Shown here piece after piece: positions 41,491-49,116 of a stretch of 64,000 bases of DNA. Made by a program: the position numbers and the translations under genes. Within the stretch, counting starts at the first letter, position 1, and each line of letters begins with the position of its first letter. The notes under the pieces are model-generated. The model ran no database searches, was not told where the DNA came from, and was given only the letters and a program-made list of their open reading frames with translations. Origin of the DNA: an uncultured beta proteobacterium (GTDB taxonomy: Bacteria; Pseudomonadota; Gammaproteobacteria; Burkholderiales; Burkholderiaceae_C); contig CAIKVZ010000086.1 of assembly GCA_903830985.1 (NCBI GenBank), positions 1 through 64,000 of the forward strand. Reading direction: 5' to 3'.

Positions 41491-43086
41491 TCACTCGATT
41501 GGAAACAATTCCAGCGAGACGCGATGACTCTCATTGCCGACGCGGTCGATGGCGCTCACCACCACGGTGCCGACCGGTCCAAGACCGGGGTCGGCCGAGA
41601 TGTCGAGAAAATTTTGTACCGATGTTTGCACCGAAAACCGCCATTCGTTGCCAAAGCGCTTCCAGACGGCATAGAGTCTTGCCGGCTTGCCGGGACCGGG
41701 TTGAATGCGCAGTTCCTGGGGTGCAGCCTTGCCATCCTGGTGCAGGCTGGGCGCCAGTGGTGCATCGCTCTCCAGCCACGGGCTGGCCGGCACCAGCGCG
41801 GGGCTCTGGTAGCTCTGTGACTGCAGGCGTTCGCTGATTCCCTTGCGGTTCTGCAGCAGCGCCGCCATGCTGAAGTGGATGTGGCCGCTGGCCCCGGGGT
41901 GTTGCCGTGTCAGCGCGATCTGTTGCACGATTTCCTGCGCCTGCCAGGACTTTTCGCTGGCGTCGATGCGGCTGGTGAAGAGGCCCGGCCAGAGATGGCG
42001 TCCGAGTAGATTCTCGTTCGCCCAGCCGTCGAGCAGCGTGGGAAAGGCCTGCGCCGGCTGGCCAATGGGCCAGTACAGCTGCGGCGCCAGATAGTCCAGC
42101 CAGCCCTTTGCCAGCCAGGTCTCGGCGTCGGCGTAAAGGCTGTCGTACTGGCTGAAGCCGGTGATGCCCGGCGCACGCCGGTCCGGGCGTCCCAGACCGA
42201 AGGGGCTGATGCCAAATTTGACCCAGGGCTTGATGCTGTGGATCTGCCCGTTCATGGCCGCTATCAGCTCGTTCACCTGCAGGCGGCGCCAGTCCGGTCT
42301 GGTCAGGGCGCCACCGCTTGCGAGGTAACGCAGCCAGGCCGGCTCATCGGGAAAATCCACGTCGGTAAAACTCTCCACGCCGCTGGCCGAGGTCTGGCGC
42401 GCGAAGATGGGGTAGGGGTAGAAATAGTCGTCGATGTGCACTCCGTCCAGGTCGTAGCGCTGCACCAGATCTGCCACCACGTCCAGCGTTTGCTGGCGCG
42501 CCGCGGGTTCTGCCGGGTCCATCCACAAGGACTCGCCATAGGTCTTGACGGCTTCGGGGTGGGTGATTGAAATGTGCGTGGCGCTCACGGCTGATTTGGC
42601 GCTGGAATGGCGTGCCCGGTAGGGATTGATCCAGGCGTGCAGCTCGATACCGCGCGCGTGTGCCTGGGCTATCCACAGCGCCAGCGGGTCGTAGAACGGT
42701 TGCGGTGCCTGGCCCTGAATGCCGTTCAGGTACTCTGACCAGGGCTCCAGCGCCGAAGGGTAAATGGCGTCGGCGCCGGGGCGCACCTGCAGCACGATGG
42801 CATTGAGCTTCAGCGCGCTGGCGCGCTCAAGAATGGCGCTGATTTCCGCCTGCTGTTGGGCCACCGGAAGTCCCTTTTGGCTCGGCCAGTCGATGTTCGC
42901 CACCGTGGCCACCCAGGCGGCGCGAAACTCGCGCGGCGCGGGCGGTGGCGCTGTCATCGCTTGGACCGGTGCAGGAGCCAGCGGCGCCTGGGCAGGTGGC
43001 AGGATGGAGCAGGAGGCCAGCGTCAGACTTGCCAGAAACGAGGCGAGCCGCCAGCCGCAGCCCGGCTTGAATTGAATCGACGTCAT
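41491..43086 (-). CDS. DigH/YddW-like glycoside hydrolase lipoprotein
   Basis: 531 residues with a lipoprotein signal (FLASLTLASCS, cysteine at about residue 26). The catalytic domain of the DUF187/GHL10 family begins REFRAAWVATVANIDWPSQK and contains LNAIVLQVRPGADAIYPSAL, GIELHAWINPYRARH and DLDGVHIDDYFYPYPI. E. coli YddW (DigH) cleaves peptide-free glycan strands of peptidoglycan, and the murQ gene just upstream (nine bases) supports a murein role here. It would act at the periplasmic face of the outer membrane. A C-terminal beta domain of about 100 residues (APQELRIQPGPGKPARLYAV) may bind ligand. Confidence 0.85.
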   Translation of the reverse strand: MTSIQFKPGCGWRLASFLASLTLASCSILPPAQAPLAPAPVQAMTAPPPAPREFRAAWVATVANIDWPSQKGLPVAQQQAEISAILERASALKLNAIVLQVRPGADAIYPSALEPWSEYLNGIQGQAPQPFYDPLALWIAQAHARGIELHAWINPYRARHSSAKSAVSATHISITHPEAVKTYGESLWMDPAEPAARQQTLDVVADLVQRYDLDGVHIDDYFYPYPIFARQTSASGVESFTDVDFPDEPAWLRYLASGGALTRPDWRRLQVNELIAAMNGQIHSIKPWVKFGISPFGLGRPDRRAPGITGFSQYDSLYADAETWLAKGWLDYLAPQLYWPIGQPAQAFPTLLDGWANENLLGRHLWPGLFTSRIDASEKSWQAQEIVQQIALTRQHPGASGHIHFSMAALLQNRKGISERLQSQSYQSPALVPASPWLESDAPLAPSLHQDGKAAPQELRIQPGPGKPARLYAVWKRFGNEWRFSVQTSVQNFLDISADPGLGPVGTVVVSAIDRVGNESHRVSLELFPIE

Positions 43087-43095
43087 GCGGGCAGA

Positions 43096-43977
43096 TCAGC
43101 TGGCCAGGGCGCGCCGCACGCTGCCGTCGGATTGCGCCAGCAGGGCTTGCGCCTGCGCCACGTCGGTTTGGCGTTTCAGCGCCACGATGGCGACCTTGAC
43201 CGAATAGCCGCAGGCTTCCAGGGTGGCGCGCGCGGCAACTTCTTGCGCGCCCGTGGCCAGGCGCGTGAGGGCGATGCAGCGCCGGTACAGCTTGGCGTTG
43301 GTCGGCTTCACATCGACCATCAGGTTGCCGTAGACCTTGTTGAGCCGCACCATGACAGCACTGGAGAAAGTGGCCAGTGCGATCTTCTGCGCGGTGGCGG
43401 CCTTCATGCGCGTGCTGCCGGAAATCAGCTCGGCCCCGGTGTCGAGCGTGATGCCGATCTCGGCCTCACTGGCCACCGGCGTGTTCGGGTTGTTCGCCAG
43501 GCCGATGGTCAAGGCGCCTGCCGCGCGCGCCGCGTGCAAGGCCCCTAGCACATAGGGCGTGGTGCCCGAGGCGGCCAGTAGCAGCACCACATCACAGGCG
43601 TGCGGCTGGAGTGCGTTGAGGTCGACCGCCCCCTGGATGCGGTCGTCCTCAGCACCTTCGACGGCGACGAAGAGTGCCTTCTCGCCGCCGGCGAGCAGCG
43701 CCACGGCGCGCCCGTGTGGCCAGGAGAAGGTGGGATAGAGCTCCACGCTGTCGAGTACGCCCAGGCGCCCCGAGGTGCCGGCGCCGACGTAGATCAGGCG
43801 ACCGCCCTGGCGTAGCCGGTCCGCCGCTGCGTTCACGGCTGCGGCCAGATCGCCGCTGGCGGCGCGCACGGCGTTCACGGCATTGAGCTGATCGTCGACC
43901 AGCGCCTGGACCAGCGCCAGAGGCTCGTAGCAGTCGAGTTGCGTGTGTTGCTTGCTGGCTTGTTCGGTGTTCAACAT
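43096..43977 (-). CDS. murQ: N-acetylmuramic acid 6-phosphate etherase
   Basis: 293 residues. SIS-fold lyase that splits MurNAc-6-phosphate into GlcNAc-6-phosphate and lactate. Family motifs: RLIYVGAGTSGRLGVLDSVE, VEGAEDD (catalytic Glu region), ELISGSTRMKAATAQK and KVYGNLMVDVKPTNAKL. It forms a two-gene unit with the DigH-like lipoprotein and is divergent from the AmpG-like permease gene, 66 bases away. The presence of murQ with a sugar kinase gene across the divergent promoter indicates recycling of MurNAc. Confidence 0.95.
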   Translation of the reverse strand: MLNTEQASKQHTQLDCYEPLALVQALVDDQLNAVNAVRAASGDLAAAVNAAADRLRQGGRLIYVGAGTSGRLGVLDSVELYPTFSWPHGRAVALLAGGEKALFVAVEGAEDDRIQGAVDLNALQPHACDVVLLLAASGTTPYVLGALHAARAAGALTIGLANNPNTPVASEAEIGITLDTGAELISGSTRMKAATAQKIALATFSSAVMVRLNKVYGNLMVDVKPTNAKLYRRCIALTRLATGAQEVAARATLEACGYSVKVAIVALKRQTDVAQAQALLAQSDGSVRRALAS

Positions 43978-44043
43978 GGCGCCAAGTGTAGGGAGGAAAC
44001 CGGGGGTGGTTTAATCGCGGCCAAGCATTTTGCACAGGACCCC

Positions 44044-45354
44044 ATGCCCGCACGCGAAAACACCGTCAGCCTTGCCCCCGAGCTTGTCCCCGAGCGCGTC
44101 GCCAGCGTCTGGTGGTGGATTCCCTCGCTTTATTTCGGCCAGGGCATCCCCTACGTGGTGGTCATGACGCTGTCGGTCATCCTGTACAAGAACCTGGGCC
44201 TGTCCAACACCGAGATCGCGCTCTACACCAGTTGGCTGTACCTGCCCTTCGTCATCAAGCCGTTGTGGGCGCCTTTTGTCGACCTGTTTCGGACCAAGCG
44301 CTGGTGGGTGGTGACGCTGGAGCTGTTCATCGGCGCGCTGTTCGCGTCGGTTGCGCTGGCGCTGCCGCTGGCCGGTTATTTCCAGATCACGTTGCTGCTG
44401 TTCTGGCTGTTGGCCTTCAGTGGCGCCACGCACGACATCTCGTCCGACGGCTTTTACATGCTGGGGCTGAACGCGCACGAACAGGTGGCCTACGTGGGCA
44501 TACGCAGCACCTTCTTTCGCCTGTCCATGATCACGGGACAGGGCGCGCTGGTGTATCTGGCGGGCAAGCTCACGGAACGCACAGGCGACGTGGTGCTGGC
44601 CTGGTCGGTGGTGTTCTTCGTGCTGGGGGCGATGTTTGGCGCCATGTCGCTGTACCACCGAATCGTCTTGCCGCGCCCGGCGGAAGATGTGGCGCATGGC
44701 GATGCGGGGCATTTGCTGCAGTCCTTTGTTGCGGTGTTTGCCAAGTTTCTGCAGAAGAAGGACGTGCTGCTGGCGCTGGCCTACTTTCTTTTTTACCGTT
44801 TTGGCGAGGCGCAACTGGTGAAGATGGCGCCGCCTTTTTTGCTGGACCTGCGCTCCAAAGGGGGTCTGGAGCTGTCCACGGCCAACGTGGGCGTGATCTA
44901 TGGCACGGTCGGCATGATTGCGCTCACGCTCGGCGGTCTGCTCAGTGCGTACCTGGTGGCACGCGACGGCCTGCTGCGCTGGCGCTGGCCCATGGCGCTG
45001 GCCATCAATGTGCCGCACCTGGTTTATGTGTACCTGGCTTTGGCCATGCCCACGGACGTGAGCTTCATCGGCGCGGCCGTGGCTTTCGAGCAGTTCGGCT
45101 ACGGTTTTGGCTTCACCGCCTTTGTACTGGTGATGATCATGACCGCCGCCGGCGAGCACAAGACCGCGCACTACGCCATCTGCACCGGTTTCATGGCGCT
45201 GGGCATGATGCTGCCCGGCATGGCCAGCGGCTGGCTGCAGTCGCAACTGGGCTATGCCCATTTTTTCACCTGGATTTGCGTCGCAGCGATTCCGACCTTC
45301 ATCGTGACAGCTCTGATCAAGGTCGATCCGCAATTCGGCACGCAGAAGAAATAG
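44044..45354 (+). CDS. AmpG-like MFS permease, probable muropeptide importer
   Basis: 436 residues from the ATG at 44044. MFS protein with about 12 membrane segments; the N-terminus SLYFGQGIPYVVVMTLSVIL, YKNLGLSNTEIALYTSWLYL and the FSGATHDISSDGFYML segment are in the AmpG/SLC33-like family. AmpG brings anhydro-muropeptides from periplasm to cytoplasm. Neighbours on both sides act on murein fragments, which supports the assignment. Close relatives with unknown substrates exist, so the cargo is inferred. Confidence 0.75.
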   Translation: MPARENTVSLAPELVPERVASVWWWIPSLYFGQGIPYVVVMTLSVILYKNLGLSNTEIALYTSWLYLPFVIKPLWAPFVDLFRTKRWWVVTLELFIGALFASVALALPLAGYFQITLLLFWLLAFSGATHDISSDGFYMLGLNAHEQVAYVGIRSTFFRLSMITGQGALVYLAGKLTERTGDVVLAWSVVFFVLGAMFGAMSLYHRIVLPRPAEDVAHGDAGHLLQSFVAVFAKFLQKKDVLLALAYFLFYRFGEAQLVKMAPPFLLDLRSKGGLELSTANVGVIYGTVGMIALTLGGLLSAYLVARDGLLRWRWPMALAINVPHLVYVYLALAMPTDVSFIGAAVAFEQFGYGFGFTAFVLVMIMTAAGEHKTAHYAICTGFMALGMMLPGMASGWLQSQLGYAHFFTWICVAAIPTFIVTALIKVDPQFGTQKK

Positions 45355-45363
45355 ACTAGCTCC

Positions 45364-46350
45364 ATGAACATCACGAAAAGTACTCAAGCCTTACCGTATT
45401 TCAAGGCCGTGCAACTGGCCAGCCCCACAGCCGGGCCGCGCCTGCTGGTGCTCGGTGCCGTGCACGGCAACGAGGTCTGCGGCACCCAGGGCATACAGCG
45501 TGTGCTGGCCGAATTCGATGCTGGCGCACTGACTCTGGCCTGTGGTTCGGTGACCTTCGTACCAGTGACAAACCCGCTGGCCTATCAAAAGGCCCAGCGC
45601 AGTGGCGATCGCAACCTGAACCGCAATCTGGCGCCAACGACGCAGCCGCTGGAGTATGAGGACCATATCGCCAACTGGTTGTGCCCGCTGATGGCGCAGC
45701 ACGATGTGCTGCTCGACCTGCATTCCTTCCAGGGTCAGGGCCAGGCCTTCGTCATGGTGGGTCCCCGGGACAATCAGGGCGAGCTCGAACCCGTTGCCCA
45801 TGCCGCACAGGAAGAGGCCATGGCGCTGCGCCTGGGCGTGAGGCGCTTTGTCGACGGCTGGCTCAGCACCTACGCGCGCGGCGTGCAGCGGCGCCGTGCC
45901 GCGATGGGCGCTGACGCGAGCCGCCAGGCCCTGCTCAACACCGACGCGCGCTACGGCGTAGGAACGACCGAGTACATGCGCTCCGTGGGCGGCTATGCGC
46001 TCACGCTGGAGTGCGGCAACCACGCTGACCCGCAGGCGCCCGAGGTGGCGTACCGCGCCATTCGCAACACCCTGGCGCATCTGGGGCTGGTGCAGTCCGC
46101 GCCGCCCGAAGTGGCACAGCAGACCGAGGCGTTGTCGATCTACGAAGTGATAGACCGCGCCCACGCCGATGACCGCTTCAGCCGCAGTTGGGCCAGCTTC
46201 GATGCGCTCAAGCGCGGCGACGTGATCGGCACCCGTGCCGACGGCACCCCCGTGGCGGCGCCCGACGACGGCTACATCCTGTTCCCGGCAGCGCTGGCCG
46301 CGCCCGGCCAGGAGTGGTTTTACCTGGCGAAGGCGAGTACGCGCCTGTGA
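45364..46350 (+). CDS. M14 family (AstE/aspartoacylase-like) zinc amidohydrolase
   Basis: 328 residues. Zinc ligands are in LGAVHGNEVCGTQ (His and Glu) and LLDLHSFQGQG (His); the substrate-side arginine region is RSGDRNLNRNL. The family (succinylglutamate desuccinylase/aspartoacylase) splits N-acyl amino acids. It starts nine bases after the AmpG-like gene, and its stop overlaps the kinase gene. In this setting it may release a peptide or amino acid from a muropeptide, in the way MpaA does, but this is inference. No ast pathway genes are nearby. Confidence 0.8.
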   Translation: MNITKSTQALPYFKAVQLASPTAGPRLLVLGAVHGNEVCGTQGIQRVLAEFDAGALTLACGSVTFVPVTNPLAYQKAQRSGDRNLNRNLAPTTQPLEYEDHIANWLCPLMAQHDVLLDLHSFQGQGQAFVMVGPRDNQGELEPVAHAAQEEAMALRLGVRRFVDGWLSTYARGVQRRRAAMGADASRQALLNTDARYGVGTTEYMRSVGGYALTLECGNHADPQAPEVAYRAIRNTLAHLGLVQSAPPEVAQQTEALSIYEVIDRAHADDRFSRSWASFDALKRGDVIGTRADGTPVAAPDDGYILFPAALAAPGQEWFYLAKASTRL

Positions 46351-47267
46351 GCGAGCTTCTTGTCGCTGCGCTGGGCCTGGACGCCGGCGGCACGCAAACG
46401 CGCTGGGCCTTGGCCGACCGTGATGGCCAGATGCTGGCCAGCGGGTGCGTTGGCCCCATCAGTGGCTTGCAGATGAGTGTTGAGGCCGGGCGGGACGCCG
46501 TGGCGCAACTGCTGACCGGGCTGGCGCGGCAATTGCGTGAGCAAGCGCGGGTGGCTGCGATTTGCGCTGGCGTCACGGGCCTGGGCGGGCCTCTCGAGGC
46601 GGCGGCGTTGGCGCTGCAGGACGCGCTGGCCCAGGCGTTTGAGTTGCCCCGGACCGCCGTGCAAGTGCACAGCGACATGGAAATGGCTTACCGCGACAGC
46701 TTTGAGCCAGGCGAGGGTTACCTGATCTGCGCTGGAACCGGCTCCGTGGCCGTGTACTTCGACAGCCAGGGCGAACTGCACCGTGCCGGCGGGCGCGGCG
46801 GCGTGCTTGACGACGGCGGCAGCGGCTACTGGATTGCGCAGCAAGCCTTGCGGCTGATCTGGCGTACCGAGGACGAACAACCCGGCGCCTGGCGCGCATC
46901 GCCGCTGGCGCAGCGCGTGTTCGAGCAGTTGGGCGGCAGCGATTGGCCGACCACGCGCCAATTCGTCTACGCCGGGACGCGCGGCGCCATGGGGCAGTTG
47001 GCGCTGGCCGTGGCGGCTGCGGCAGAAGATGATCCGGCCGCACTCGACATACTGCAGCGCGCCGGCCTCGAGCTGGCGCGCCTGGGCCTGGCGCTGGCCA
47101 ATCGTTTCGGTCCCAGACCCGTGGCGCTGGCCGGGCGCGCGGCGCAACTCCACCCGGTGATCGTGCAGAGTTTGCGTGCCGCCTTGCCGTCCGAGTTGCC
47201 GCTGCAAACCGTGGACCTGCACGCGCATGTTGCGGCAGCGCGCATGGCCACGCTGAAACTGAATTAA
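46347..47267 (+). CDS. BadF/BadG-type sugar kinase, probable GlcNAc/MurNAc kinase
   Basis: 306 residues from a GTG at 46347 that overlaps the previous stop (GTGA). ASKHA-fold ATPase: first phosphate motif ALGLDAGGTQTRWALADR, second CAGTGSVAVYF, with GRGGVLDDGGSGYWIAQQAL typical of N-acetylglucosamine kinase and MurK relatives. It lies in a murein-recycling unit, and MurQ, encoded across the divergent promoter, needs MurNAc-6-phosphate, so a MurNAc kinase activity would close the route. Which sugar it prefers cannot be read from the sequence. Confidence 0.8.
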   Translation: MSELLVAALGLDAGGTQTRWALADRDGQMLASGCVGPISGLQMSVEAGRDAVAQLLTGLARQLREQARVAAICAGVTGLGGPLEAAALALQDALAQAFELPRTAVQVHSDMEMAYRDSFEPGEGYLICAGTGSVAVYFDSQGELHRAGGRGGVLDDGGSGYWIAQQALRLIWRTEDEQPGAWRASPLAQRVFEQLGGSDWPTTRQFVYAGTRGAMGQLALAVAAAAEDDPAALDILQRAGLELARLGLALANRFGPRPVALAGRAAQLHPVIVQSLRAALPSELPLQTVDLHAHVAAARMATLKLN

Positions 47268-47278
47268 CCGGACTGAAA

Positions 47279-48085
47279 ATGAAGAAATTGTTCCTTGTAC
47301 TTTGTGCATTTTTGCTGGCCGGTTGCGCCAGCGGACCCCTTGTGGACAAAAGCCTGTCGGCGCGCAGCCAGGACAGCAGGGTGCGCTACATCATCATCCA
47401 CTACACGGCGCTGGACCTGACGCAATCGCTGCGTGAACTGGCGGAGAAGGGCGTGAGCAGCCACTACCTGCTGACCGACGGTGCAGCCCCCAAGATCTAC
47501 GGACTGGTGGATGAAAGCCAGCGCGCCTACCACGCCGGCATGAGTTCCTGGAAGAGCGCGGCGCAGCTCAATTCCAGTTCCATCGGCATCGAGATCGTGA
47601 ACCCGGGCTGGCGCAGTACGCCCAATGGCCCGGTCTGGGCCGAGTTCCAGCAAACCCAGATCGACCTGTTGATCCCGCTGGTCCGGGCCATAGCGCAGCG
47701 CCACGGCGTCACGCCCGACAGGGTGCTGGGCCACAGCGACATCGCGCCCCAGCGCAAGGAAGACCCGGGGCCGCTGTTTCCCTGGAAGCAGTTGGCCGAC
47801 GCGGGGCTGGTGCTGTGGCCCGACGCGGCGGCCGTGGCGCTGCAGTTGCCGGCGTTTGAATCCCAATTGCCTGAGGTGGCCTGGTTCCAGAAGAAGCTGG
47901 CGCAGCATGGCTTTGCGGTCCCCATGACCGGCACGCTCGATGCTCCCACAAGAAAAGTGGTCGCCGCGTTTCAGATGAAATACCGTCCCAGCCTGATCGA
48001 CGGCACACCCGACGCACAAACAGCCGCGCTGCTGGCGGTGCTGACGGTGCTGCCGGCAACGCCGGACAAGGCCCGTGAACACTGA
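47279..48085 (+). CDS. AmiD-like N-acetylmuramoyl-L-alanine amidase lipoprotein
   Basis: 268 residues with a lipobox (LVLCAFLLAGCAS). Amidase_2 domain: zinc ligands in YIIIHYTALDLT and RVLGHSDIAPQRKEDPG, with SSIGIEIVNPG and the HYLL segment typical of the AmpD/AmiD group. The C-terminal 75 residues (LPEVAWFQKKLAQHGFAVPM) are a peptidoglycan-binding domain. It cuts the bond between MurNAc and L-Ala in the periplasm. It starts 11 bases after the kinase gene and overlaps pgeF by 11 bases. Confidence 0.9.
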   Translation: MKKLFLVLCAFLLAGCASGPLVDKSLSARSQDSRVRYIIIHYTALDLTQSLRELAEKGVSSHYLLTDGAAPKIYGLVDESQRAYHAGMSSWKSAAQLNSSSIGIEIVNPGWRSTPNGPVWAEFQQTQIDLLIPLVRAIAQRHGVTPDRVLGHSDIAPQRKEDPGPLFPWKQLADAGLVLWPDAAAVALQLPAFESQLPEVAWFQKKLAQHGFAVPMTGTLDAPTRKVVAAFQMKYRPSLIDGTPDAQTAALLAVLTVLPATPDKAREH

Positions 48086-48830
48086 TTGGCTGCAGCCGCA
48101 ATGGCAGGCGCCGTCCGGGGTGCGCGCCTTTTTCAGCACGCGCCAGGGGGGTGTCAGTACCGGTCCCTGTGCCGGACTGAACCTGGGCGACCACGTGGGC
48201 GACGACCTGGCGGCGGTCGCCGAAAATCGCGCGCGGCTGCAGCGCGCCTTGGGCGTGCGCCCGGTGTTTTTGCGGCAGGTGCACGGCACGGCGGTCGCGT
48301 TGCTTGACAGTGAAACGGTTGACGGAACGGTGGCCGACGCCTGTATCAGTGTGCAGCGCGGTGTGGCCTGCACCATCATGGTGGCGGACTGCCTGCCGTT
48401 GCTGTTCACCACACTTTCGGGTGATTTGGTGGGCGCGGCCCACGCCGGTTGGCGCGGACTGGCCGCAGGCGTGCTCGAATCCACTGTGCAGCAGATGATC
48501 CGCGCAACGCCAACGCCGGTCTCTGACATTCTGGTCTGGCTCGGACCCTGCATCGGTCCAGGGGCGTTTGAGGTCGGTCCTGAAGTGCGTGACGCTTTTG
48601 TAGGGCAGGACGCAGGCAGTGCGCCATGCTTTGCGCCGCAGGTCAACGGCAAATTCCTCGCTGACCTGGCGGCCCTTGCGCGCCGGCGGCTTGACGCCAT
48701 GGGTGTCACCCGGGTTTACGGCAACGACGGCAGCCTCGCCTGGTGCACCGTCAGCAACCCCTCACGTTTTTTTTCCCACCGGCGCGATCGGGTCAGCGGC
48801 CGCATGGCCGCCGGCATCTGGCTCGACTAA
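48075..48830 (+). CDS. pgeF: Multicopper polyphenol-oxidase-fold protein PgeF (YfiH family)
   Basis: 251 residues. Laccase-like fold with the metal ligands in RQVHGTAV (His), VADCLPLL (Cys) and AAHAGWRGLAAGV (His), and the marker LGPCIGPGAFEVG. In E. coli this protein is a peptidoglycan editing factor that prevents L-Ser incorporation in place of L-Ala in UDP-MurNAc precursors; purine nucleoside phosphorylase activity is also reported in the family. Its place at the end of a murein gene unit fits the editing role. Confidence 0.9.
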   Translation: MNTDWLQPQWQAPSGVRAFFSTRQGGVSTGPCAGLNLGDHVGDDLAAVAENRARLQRALGVRPVFLRQVHGTAVALLDSETVDGTVADACISVQRGVACTIMVADCLPLLFTTLSGDLVGAAHAGWRGLAAGVLESTVQQMIRATPTPVSDILVWLGPCIGPGAFEVGPEVRDAFVGQDAGSAPCFAPQVNGKFLADLAALARRRLDAMGVTRVYGNDGSLAWCTVSNPSRFFSHRRDRVSGRMAAGIWLD

Positions 48831-49025
48831 TTCGGCGGCTTCGCGCGCCCGGGCGCGCTTGCGCCGCTGCGGCGCGCCCATGATGTACAGCACCAGCGAC
48901 ACCGGCCCCAGACCGTACAACAGGAAAGTGATGATGGCGCCCAGCACCGTACCCAAGGGATGGAAAGCCTCGGCCACGGCCATCATCAGCGCGACATAAA
49001 TCCAGGCTATCGCAACGATGTACAT
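48762..49025 (-). CDS. Small membrane protein convergent with pgeF, unknown function
   Basis: 87 residues from the ATG at 49025, chosen because the membrane segment starts there (YIVAIAWIYVALMMAVAEAF). A second hydrophobic segment follows (GAIITFLLYGLGPVSLVLYI), then a basic and alanine/glutamate-rich tail (QRRKRARAREAAELVEP). The last 69 bases overlap pgeF on the opposite strand. It is divergent from phaC, with 91 bases between starts. The hydrophobic pattern supports a real gene; function unknown. Confidence 0.6.
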   Translation of the reverse strand: MYIVAIAWIYVALMMAVAEAFHPLGTVLGAIITFLLYGLGPVSLVLYIMGAPQRRKRARAREAAELVEPDAGGHAAADPIAPVGKKT

Positions 49026-49116
49026 GGCGGCTATTTTTTCTTGCGTCAGCTTTGCGAAGGTGCAAACTGGGATACTCGAAGGCTCGATTGTCGAGTCTTT
49101 ATGGTCAGGAGCCACT

